Shown one piece after another: positions 55,379 to 64,000 of a stretch of DNA of 64,000 bases. The stretch comes from Gigantopelta aegis (taxonomy: Eukaryota; Mollusca; Gastropoda; Neomphalida; Peltospiridae). Every line of letters begins with the position of its first letter. Position 1 is the stretch's first letter. The notes under the pieces were generated by a model. That model made no database searches. It was not told where the DNA came from and saw nothing but the letters and a program-made list of their open reading frames with translations. The position numbers and the translations under genes are program-made. Location: contig NC_054704.1 in assembly GCF_016097555.1 (NCBI RefSeq), forward strand, positions 81,314,452-81,378,451, written 5' to 3'.

Positions 55379-56797
55379 CGTTAAGGTTTGTTGACTAGTT
55401 GGATATTGGCATGGATGGCAAAGAAATATTTAATGGCAGGCCAGCACATGATATTTTTAAACCATGGTTATCATATGTCCTCTTTGTGAGGTATTTCGAC
55501 ACTTCTTCTGTAAAAATGCAAAAGGAAAATTGTTATCAGCATAGTGGCTACTCCAACAAAACAGCGATAAGGTATAATTTATATGCACTTCCCCATTGAC
55601 TGACAGAAAAGTACATACAAGCCGATGGGTCCACTAAGGGCAATCAAACATATATCTTATCGCATCTACCCGTACCACTGAACTATGCTGACATGGTTGA
55701 TATACTGTATGTGTGTACAGGAATGAACTACTCTACTAGTCTTATCATATATAAATTATAAATACATTGCGGTGACTGTAGATTAAAAATAAGACTCATT
55801 TTCAGGTATAGTTACATGTTTTGATTGTCAATGTTTTGAAAACATTTTAATTTGTTCAATGAATAAAGATTGTTGATTAAAATATTTAATAGATTGATGT
55901 TATGATAATGGTAACAGTAAATGCTGTTAAAGCGGCTATATCCGGAATAGTTTTATTATTTAAGCATATAGAACAGAAAATCCAATTACGTTTGGTGCAT
56001 ATATGACGCCGCACTACGCATTGATTTCACTACGCTGGCTTCTCCAGGTCAAAAACAAAGCCAGTATTTTGAAAGTGGGACACCTTTGACGGGCTCGTAC
56101 CGATCTCGGTTTTCATTGGCTTATCACAAGTATAGAATTCCCCAACAAGAGATCACGGGAGATTTCGCAATTTTTGAACATTTCAATTTCTTTTAAGCTT
56201 GGGCAAGTAAGGGTTTCCACTTTGTTATAATTATCAGAGATCCCTCATCATTGGAACATCTGGAATGTTACAATTATTCCAGTTAGTGTAGTAATATCTA
56301 GATATTTTAGCCCAGAAAATATGAATGTGCACACATTTCAACTACAACAATAAACAATATTTGTTATTAGTATGAATATTGATTTTATGTCATTTACATA
56401 AAGGGGTCGCTTCTTCTAATCAATTAGTTATAATATGAACTACCATGAACGGAATGCTTGACCTTAATTTGCTAATTCGTTTCCAACTATATGTCAAATA
56501 TTATATAATATCTATAAAATATACAATGACTAGAAAAGTTACAATCCTGTGATGATGCCTTCGAAATAATATAAACTAATTCCCCTCTATGCTAAGTAAA
56601 TTAATATATTTTATTGCGAATGGTCTAAAACATTTATCTTTGGGCCGGCATCCTTACTACAATAAACAATCCCAGGCATTTTCATTTTAAATTGCAACTT
56701 ACCTTTATTTTTTTATATAATATTCAAGTTGTCTATACAATACAGACATAGCTAGTTCATAATGTTTAACTAAGGTTGTTGCATATGGGAGCCATGT

Positions 56798-56799
<2 letters not shown>
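53427..56799. other. No gene; AT-rich with microsatellites
   Basis: (TTCG)n at 54130-54180 and (TA)n at 55308-55374. Frames at 53864-54235 and 55399-55599 show no family motif. Confidence 0.5.
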
Positions 56800-56829
<30 letters not shown>

Positions 56830-56835
56830 ATATAG

Positions 56836-57136
56836 GAAGGAATTTTATATTTAATGACACACTCAACACAACTACAGTTATGTAGTGTCAGACATGTGGT
56901 TAATGACCACAAATATATTTTAGAGAGGAAACTATGGCCAACTATTTTTTTTATTAGCGCTAAGGGATCTTTAATATATGCATCATCACACAGACAGGAT
57001 AGTACATATCATAGTCTGTAACACCAGTTGTGAAGCACTGGCTGGAACGACCAATAGTCCAATGATTCCACTGACATCCTAGACTGACTGTACATCAGGC
57101 CAGCACTTTATTACTGGGCTACGTCCTGCCCCCAGC
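56836..57136 (-). mobile_element. Diverged SINE, type II
   Basis: The reverse complement has a head remnant GGGGCAGGACGTAGCCCAG, core GTTCCAGCCAGTGCTTCAC and a worn tail GAGTGTGTCATTAAATATAA. Preceded by (AAAT)n at 56800-56832. Confidence 0.8.
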
Positions 57137-58289
57137 AAATTAATTTAGTTATGTTATTTTTTATCAAATACACTATTCAAACTAAAATAAGGGAAAATAA
57201 CTTTCCTTTTTAACTACTTTCTCTATGTTCTCTGATTAAATCATTTACATAACTGGCATTTATTCAGCAACTAGTTAACAACACACACATTTTACCACAT
57301 TCCAGATGTCTAAGCACTACACACTTCCAGCCCCCCCCCCCCCCCCCCCCCCCACCACCATTGTCTGCAGTCCATCTCAGATTATCACCAACGGACCGGT
57401 CATGGTGATGCGTAAACAATTAATTCTAGCTACATCTGCCAGAGTTGTTATTTCTTTGTAAGTCAAAACACCCAGCCAGAGATAGTTTACATAAAACACC
57501 ATCGCTGGATGGAAACACTTAGAGCTAGTACGTGTCATTAGCAAGTCATGTGTTATGGCACTTGGGATTCAATCTTCTCAGACAGTGTACAGCCTACCAC
57601 AATTCAGTGTTATAAGCTAACGTGTTATGTCTGTCAGCTATGGGTGATACTACAAAATTCTAGAGAGGCGAATAAGGTAGTGCTGAAAACATGGTTTTGG
57701 CCTTTTGTGGAAATGGACATAAAAGATAATGTGTTTGGGTTCTGGTGTATAAAAGCATAAATAAATGGTTGATTTGAATGAGACATTGTGAAATGATAGT
57801 ACACATTCCTATGATACTGACATGGTGATTAACTCATTTTTGTATAATTCACCATATAATGGGTTCTGGCACTAACCCCTCGACATGATGGAGGATTCTT
57901 TTAGGATTTATTACAAGTTATTTATTTCTGAGTCGACTGTTTTGTAACTTCAACACAAAAATAGTGGGGGTGTTTGTGTGTGTGTGTGGGGGGGGGGGGG
58001 GGTCTTCTTCTTTACTTTTCTTTTCTGGTTTTTTTTCAAACCACTTTAACTTTTCTTTTTACGTCAAACCAAACTGAAATTGTTAACAAAAAACACTTTT
58101 GTAGAAGGATGGGACGGACTATAGATGATAACCATCTCACCTATATCGACTTCGATATATCGACTATTGTGATAGTATTGCAATAGTGATAGTACTATTA
58201 CAATAGTATTGTGAATTCTTAAATCGCCTGATAACAATAATATAATATAAATAGATATTTCGCAAAACTATTTTCCTCAGTCTTCCAAT
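57137..58289. other. No gene seen
   Basis: A C run at 57333-57353 and a G run at 57987-58001. The frame at 57548-57760 is unrecognised. Confidence 0.45.
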
Positions 58290-58432
58290 ATGTATGTACG
58301 TATGTTTGTATTTGTATGTATGTCTATGTTTGTGTTTGTATGTATGTCTATGTTTGTGTTTGTATGTATGTCTATGTTTGTGTTTGTATGTATGTCTATG
58401 TTTGTGTTTGTATGTATGTCTATGTTTGTTGT
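58290..58432. repeat. 24-bp minisatellite, ~5-6 copies
   Basis: The unit GTATGTATGTCTATGTTTGT plus GTTT repeats every 24 bp. Confidence 0.9.
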
Positions 58433-58659
58433 TAGTTATTTGTAATAATGTTACTAGCTAGTGAAATCATATTTAATAAATTTATAATATAAAGACCACA
58501 CATTGTTGTTATGCTTTATTTTCTATGGTGTCCACTGTTTTTGGAGAAAGATCAATTTAATAGTAGACTATTTGTTTATGATTTCCAAGGTTTCTTCAGA
58601 AAAAAAAATATTATGGTTTCCAGTGTTTGTGTAAAAAATATTACTTTTCCACAAGTTTT

Positions 58660-58930
58660 TATTTTAATTGCGATCGGGGTCAGAGGTCTCTATACTTTGG
58701 AGGTAAGTCTTTCTGTAATCTATTTTGTGTTGTGTGTATAGCTGATTTAGGGGTCTCCAAAACATCCTGTTTGTAGATTATGAATTTGTGAACGACTATG
58801 AAAGTGAAATGATAATTATATTAATATTATTAACAACAACAACACAACAAAAACAACAACATTAATAATAATAATAACAACAATAAATAACAACAACACA
58901 CAACAACAATAATAATAATCATACATTATT
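58660..58930. repeat. Extra partial copy of the duplicated flank
   Basis: GGGGTCAGAGGTCTCTATAC, GTCTTTCTGTAATCTATTTT and GTGAACGACTATGAAAGTG match 18833-18975 and 60279-60400. They occur here before the start of copy B, so the duplicated block was itself repeated at its border. An AAC-rich run ends it. Confidence 0.65.
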
Positions 58931-58990
58931 TCTTAATTTGGATAAACAATTTGGCAAACGTTATTTTTTCCTGAGTCCCTCGAAAATGAA

Positions 58991-59273
58991 TGAATGAATG
59001 AATGAATGAATGTTTAACGATACCCCAGCACGAAAAATACATCGGCTATTGGGTGTCAAACTATGGTAATGCAAATAAATAAGGTGATGATCAACATCAA
59101 TATAAAAATTCAAGACAGACAAAAACAGTGTAAAGAACTGTGCAAAAACACAAATATCACAGAATTTTACAGATACTGAATTTTACTCAAAACTTCAATT
59201 TTGTGCTGTATTGGCCATTCTCAAAGAGAATGTTACACCCCTGCACCACGGTGAGGTTACAGCACACGCAGGG
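58991..59273 (-). mobile_element. 283-bp retroposon, copy 2
   Basis: Flanked by GAGTCCCTCGAAAATGAA at 58973-58990 and 59274-59291 (18-bp target duplication). The matching site in copy A (17211-17228) has the target once, without an insert. On the - strand it begins CCCCTGCGTGTGCTGTAACC and ends GGGGTATCGTTAAACATTCA with a TTCA tail. It differs at only a few positions from 41966-42248. Confidence 0.93.
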
Positions 59274-59654
59274 GAGTCCCTCGAAAATGAAATGTAACAA
59301 GCAAACATAACTAGAACATTTGATTAAAATAATTCGTTATTTAAAAAAGAAAAATGTCTCCGCTTCTGTCTTTCTCTTTATGTCATTCACTCTATTTCTC
59401 TCTCATTTTCCACTTACATCCCTCCTGCATAAGCATGTATCCATCCATCTAGACATTCATCCATTCATCCACTCATCCACCATCCAAAATACACTCACCG
59501 ATCTACCTACCAATCTACTAGTAGTAGGTTGGTCACTTGTGCATCATGTATGCAAAATAGCTAGGACAAGAGACCGCTCTGATTGGCTGACCTCTAAGCG
59601 TAGAGGCGTGGCTTAATGATGTCACGGCTTGGGGACGCTGACATCTAAGGGTGG

Positions 59655-59755
59655 CGTAAGTACTAACTAGGTTAATGGCTTTTGGTAGCTGTCCGAGAAA
59701 AGCATCATGACCTTGGTGACTTAACTGGGTTATTGGGTTTGGCAGCTGGGGTGAC
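59655..59755. repeat. 57-bp minisatellite, under two copies
   Basis: Paralogous to 17596-17850, which has ~4.5 copies. Confidence 0.75.
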
Positions 59756-60830
59756 TTGTTTGTTTGTTTAGTTCACAATAGAGGATGCTACGCAAGTGCA
59801 CACGTAGCTTTCCATCGTTCGACGCAACGCTTGCTGCTGATCGTTTGTCAGAAGAGGACCATTAACGATTTTACAGGTCTAAATTACTTCCAAATCTGTT
59901 GAAGTTGTTAACTCGATAGCCAAGTAAATCCTGAACACACATCTTAGTTGTCTGCCAGGGATAAAATTTCAGGTCTGCAGAATCCAACTGACTCACTTCA
60001 GATTTTCTTTTCACGACATCAATTGTTTCCATATTTTTGTGTTATTTTATACTAAATTAATAATCAAAACATCTTCTGTCTAATTTTACTTGTTTTTGTC
60101 TAGTGCTATCATTTAACAAGTATATAACACGGCAACCACAAAACAAACCGCAGACACGCCCCAGGAATTGGTTAAACGTTTTCCTGCCTGTTGAAGTGTG
60201 TATACGTCCAACAAAGCATGCGAAGTACAGAATATGTTGCTAACAATATTGGAATTTCAGGCTTTAAATATGTATTGGGGTCCGAGGTTTCTATACATCG
60301 GAGGTAAGTCTTTCTGTAATCTATTTTGAGTGGTGTGTATAGCTTTAGATTCAGGTGTTTCGAAAACATCCTTCTGTCTATAGATTATGCAAATGTTAAC
60401 CAAATCAACCAACGTCTTAATAGTTCCTTTTAACATTACGTTTTGTATTATGCACCACTTTAAATATAAATTATATATCAAAGTGAAATTCCATTCATCA
60501 ACAGAAATCCTAATAAGCTGGTTTTGTACCAATCTCACTTATTCTGAATTGCATACAGCTTCCACTAATTCAGCATTTTATGTTTGTTTTTGGTACATGG
60601 GTAAAATTCACAAATATGATAATAATGCGTGCGTTAGTTTGGTTGACATTGAGACAGATTTCGCTTTTAACTACATTCTTGACTTGTCATTTTGGGTGAC
60701 AGTTTCCGGAGTCCAATTTTACGAATGTGATTCCCCATCACCACCACCACCACCACCACCATCACCCACCCACCCATCCTCGGCATTTTGAGCAGTGTCA
60801 TTTTTCAAATTCCTTGATTAACGCGACGCC

Positions 60831-60945
60831 ACACGATACGAGCTCCTCGTACGAGAATATATCCACGGGAATAACCGATTGCATAGCAAACACGAACATC
60901 GTATTGTTTATCTTGCCAATCAACTATTCTCGTGTGACGTCGCCT
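60831..60945. mobile_element. MITE, TTA target duplication (copy B)
   Basis: ACGCGACGCCACACGATACG at the left, TCGTGTGACGTCGCCT at the right. TTA lies at 60828-60830 and 60946-60948. Shared with 19908-20032. Confidence 0.85.
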
Positions 60946-61524
60946 TTACTTTCCTCATTACGTAAGCTTATTTGTAAAGAATACACCTTTCGCGTCATAT
61001 TCTAAGACGTTTTACACGGTATATCCTCGAGTAACCGTGAACGATCTATTAACGGGACATGGTTTCTGCACACGTGATTTGTAATGCACGATCGATTTGA
61101 TGAAATAATGTTTTACTTTCTTCACTTTATTGTTAAAATCAACCAACAAATGTTAATATCCATGCCATTTTTTGTTGTGAAGAGATTAAATGCATGTCGT
61201 AGTCTAATGTTAACATTCTTCAGCTACTCCCGTAAACCGTGCTATTGTTTTTCAAGTGTGACCCGTGTTATGCGTCGTCACCCAAACTCTTATGCAATGA
61301 ATCTGCGAAGCAGACGAGACTTGAACAATGACAGCGGTGTGAAACGGTTGTTTATTTAGGTTTGTTTAATATTACACGCCATTTAATATAGTGTGCACAA
61401 TGTAAAATGACGGTCGTGTATACATTACCCTATGTATAAAAATATTTTGAATGTCTACTTGTCTTTTTCTCATTTGTGCACTTTGTTTTGGGGACGTTTT
61501 CTTAATTCAACAAAAATATTTTGA

Positions 61525-61820
61525 TGCTGGGGTTCAGTCGTATCCAGATTCCATAAAAACAAGTCAAATGTAAATAGACCGGTTTGTAGGGTAGCCCGGT
61601 TCACAGTTTTTCATGACACATCTTGGACAATCTTGCCATCATTTTCTAACAGACTCACCTGGCTTCTTGTCATTCTACTGGCGTGTGCGTGGATGATCTG
61701 GAACATCCAGGGCCGTGTCATCTACTTCCTCTCTCGCCCGTCTGCCGTCACAACAGAAATGAAGTTCAAGGACCAAATGGTATTCCCGAAAGTCACGATA
61801 TGCAACCAAAACACTTTCAG
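61525..61820 (+). CDS. DEG/ENaC channel copy B, exon 1 (N-terminus and TM1)
   Basis: Homologue of 20830-21156: SRFHKNKSNVNRPVCRVARF, FSNRLTWLLVILLACAWMIW (TM1), VIYFLSRP, VFPKVTICNQNTFR, with a gtaaag donor. Relative to copy A, an upstream one-base deletion and TGA at 61522-61524 close the frame just before SRF. The coding exon must therefore start downstream of that, perhaps at the TTCAG acceptor near 61537. The conserved gating Gly (copy A 20924-20926) is AGG Arg here (61588-61590). The rest is intact. Confidence 0.72.
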
Positions 61821-62187
61821 GTAAAGTAGAATGTCTGCCGATTTGAACCCAAGATGTTGATGGGGTGGGGTGGCACATAACGTTACGGTTTGTAAGACAT
61901 TAGTAGACTGCTTAATTCTCTCAAACTCTAGACATCCATATGGTTAACAGTACGTGGACCCAGGTTATTTCTGTCAAACGTTTCTCTTACAGTCGTCAAC
62001 ATATAAACGCAACTCGTATAACTCTACTGGAATTGTAGTAAATAGACTAGCTAGAATATTATCAATGTTGTATGACTGTGTTGTGTTTTCTGTGTGTGTA
62101 TTTGTCTATCATTATGAGTACGCATGCGCGTATTTGAACTGAGAGAAAGAAATAAGGGAACACTTGGGAATGTAAACCACATTCTAG

Positions 62188-62358
62188 GCAAGTAGCTAGG
62201 ATTTTTTTTTGGGGGGGGGGGCGTGAGTGTGTATGTAGGAGGGGGGGGCAGAAGAATTCTGCGCATACTTAAAACTCCTATTTTTACTGGATAGTTAATT
62301 TTTTTTTTAATTTTTTTTTTTTTGGGGGGGGGGGGCTGTTCCCTTGACACACACACCA
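62188..62358. repeat. Worn hAT-like MITE (copy B)
   Basis: GCAAGTAGCTAGGATTTTTT at the left and G runs; the right end is lost. Orthologous to 21493-21683. Confidence 0.55.
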
Positions 62359-62458
62359 CCTACATGACACACCATCTGACACAATGTATTAGGGATTGTG
62401 TTGCAGTCATTCTCTTCTGTTAATGTTGATTCATTATTTCTTTCTATCAGTATAAGGA

Positions 62459-62706
62459 GGGCGGGACGTAGCCCAGTGGTAAAGCGCTCGCTTGAGGCAC
62501 GGTCGGTCTAGGATCGATCCCCGTCTATGGGCCAATTAGGCTACTGGTATATCAAAGACCGTGGTATTTGCTATCCTGTCTGTGGGATGGTGCATATAAA
62601 AGACCCCTTGCTACTAATGGAAAAATGTAGCGGGTTTCCTTTCTAAGACTATATGTCAAAATAACAAAAATGCTTGACATTCATTGGCCGATGATTCATA
62701 AATCAA
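62459..62706 (+). mobile_element. SINE, type I (copy B), 3'-truncated
   Basis: GGCGGGACGTAGCCCAGTGG to TTGGCCGATGATTCATAAATC, then directly CAAACGGGTTCACTTCCAG of exon 2. The last ~30 bases of the SINE are deleted relative to copy A. No hAT insertion. Confidence 0.9.
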
Positions 62707-62722
62707 ACGGGTTCACTTCCAG

Positions 62723-62935
62723 ATCCAGTAAAGTGTATAACGAGACGACCGGACTGCGGACGTCTGCCTCGCTGTACGAAGCAATAGACCGGTACCTCCA
62801 GGTCCTACAAGACGACACTGGACACCAGTCTGCGAGACAGAAATTTATTGAGAGATATGGAGAACTTCTGTCAGATAAGAACGTTAAGGAGTTCTACAGA
62901 CGTGTGGCTCACCAAAAGCACACGCTCATTAACAG
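62723..62935 (+). CDS. DEG/ENaC channel copy B, exon 2
   Basis: 213 nt, same length and phases as copy A exon 2 (27629-27841). Reads SSKVYNETTGLRTSASLYEA, IDRYLQVLQDD, FIERYGELLSDKNVKEFYRR, VAHQKHTLIN. Amino-acid differences from copy A are few (P/L, M/L, R/K, N/H, F/L) and there are no lesions. Confidence 0.82.
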
Positions 62936-63763
62936 GTTTGGTACATTGGTGCGTGTATGTGTGTGCGTTGTATTAATTCCTTGACCACCCCCCACCCCCT
63001 AAAATCCGGTCCTAGACATCAACTGTTTGTCATAGATAATACAATATCAAATATATTGCCAGTTCTCTTTTCACAGCCCTTTTGGTCTCCATCTTGGATT
63101 TTTCAAAATATTCAAGGGTGCATACTTTGTACTTTCTGAATACTCAATAAGCATCTTCCGAAGATGCAAAAACCACCAAAAAAACTATTGAAAGTTTGGC
63201 AAAGTACTAGTTTAAATTTCTTGAATACCATTTTATTTTTACCTCTGTCCGTGACCTGACCTTGACATCTAAATTGGGGGAGGCACCTCTTAAATGTTTT
63301 GTACGTGTTTAGGGTAAATATATTTCTAATATACTGCTTTTAAACAGCTTTTCTGGATATCCAAATCTAAATCACCTGATTTTAACCGTGACCTCTAAAA
63401 TTGGGTAGCCCCCCTGAAAAGCTAGTACTGCCCTGATGTACAACTATGCCAAATTTGGTGCTTTGGGTCAGCAAGTCACGATCATTCCCCTAAGCCATTC
63501 CACTATTGGTTCGTTCGTGTGTATCTATCTGAAAATGATTTATTTCACCATTCACAGATCTGTGATATTGGCCGTATATATATGTTGATGATTTATCGTA
63601 TTATTCACAGTTAGATTGTATCTTTATTGTGTTAATAATCATATTTTAGATAGTTTTAATCTTGCGGGGTAGGACGAGGGATCCAGGTATACAGCGTGTT
63701 ACCGAGATGAACCACATCAATATTAGAGATTTCTCATATCCTGCCTGCTTAATATATTTTTAG
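62936..63763. other. Channel copy B intron 2
   Basis: Collinear with 27842-28699, including the GACCTGACCTTGACATC repeat. No coding signal. Confidence 0.6.
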
Positions 63764-63879
63764 ATGCATGTGGAAAGGTCGAACGTGTAGTCCAGAACAT
63801 TTCATAGAGGTTTTCACTAACATGGGAGTTTGTTACCAGTTCAATACAAGTACAGATGACATGGTCGTAGACAAAGCAA
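63764..63879 (+). CDS. DEG/ENaC channel copy B, exon 3 (first Cys motif)
   Basis: 116 nt, matching 28700-28815. Reads CMWKGRTCSPEHFIEVFTNM, GVCYQFNTSTDDMVVDKA, with a gtaagc donor. All signature residues (C.W.G..C, G.CY.FN) are kept. Later exons lie beyond the window, so whether copy B is a working gene cannot be decided here. Confidence 0.86.
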
Positions 63880-64000
63880 GTAAGCAGTATTAAGAATTTA
63901 TTAAAAACAAGAACATACTCAGAGCGGATCCAGGAAATAGTTCATGGGACCAACGGCAAAACTACACATAGACCACCTCCCAGAAAAGAATACTTCAATG

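Larger units (their letters stand above)
58932..64000. repeat. Segmental duplication copy B (paralogous to 17160-28940)
   Basis: Collinear with copy A from GGATAAACAATTTGGCAAACG to the window end, and truncated there. It lacks the LINE, the hAT element and the palindromic MITE of copy A and carries a private 283-bp retroposon. A CCACCACCAC-rich stretch at 60738-60765 is also private. Confidence 0.9.

Overview
This is a repeat-rich stretch of an animal nuclear genome, most likely a marine mollusc or another lophotrochozoan. Genes are split by GT-AG introns. The intergenic and intronic DNA is packed with tRNA-headed SINEs, MITEs, hAT and non-LTR elements, minisatellites and microsatellites. The species is an inference from the look of the repeats; no conserved marker gene fixes it.

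Two protein-coding loci can be reconstructed. (1) At 6.06-10.38 kb on the + strand, four exons join in perfect phase into the C-terminal ~206 residues of a METTL24/FkbM-like methyltransferase; its 5' end was not found. (2) From 20.7 to ~37 kb on the + strand lies a DEG/ENaC (amiloride-sensitive type) sodium-channel locus, copy A. Six exons encode TM1, the Cys-rich extracellular core and the CxC/PC motif. They are followed by a long helix-rich stretch and a duplicated candidate TM2 exon. Copy A carries an in-frame TAG in exon 4 and a frameshift in exon 7, so it looks like a pseudogene or a decaying gene. A second, tandem copy (copy B) in the same orientation starts at ~58.93 kb and runs off the window end. 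Its exons 2 and 3 are intact, but it has lost the conserved N-terminal glycine.

The two channel copies are tandem segmental duplicates about 41 kb apart (17.16-28.94 kb versus 58.93-64.00 kb). They act as a natural insertion-dating system. A SINE and two MITEs are shared. A 5'-truncated Tx1/L1-like LINE (13-bp TSD) and a ~2-kb hAT element (8-bp TSD) are private to A. A 283-bp retroposon (18-bp TSD) is private to B, with an empty site in A.

Layout. 0-1.5 kb: a MITE whose interior has become a ~99-bp palindromic satellite. 1.5-6 kb: nested SINEs, a 63-bp minisatellite and MITEs. 6-10.4 kb: the methyltransferase gene. 10.4-17.1 kb: gene-free repeats. 17.1-37 kb: channel copy A with its insertions. 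37-46 kb: a graveyard of non-LTR retrotransposon pieces (ORF1, CCHC knuckles, AP-endonuclease, 3' ends), the 283-bp retroposon and a GC-rich block with unidentified minus-strand ORFs. 46-58.9 kb: gene-free DNA with scattered SINEs. 58.9-64 kb: channel copy B.

The most interesting signal is in the retroposons. Two SINE tail subfamilies, the 283-bp retroposon and several LINE-like 3' ends all finish with a stem-loop followed directly by a GTTAA-type motif and a simple tail. The stems differ between families but stay paired through compensatory changes. This points to a shared RNA recognition element for the reverse transcriptase.
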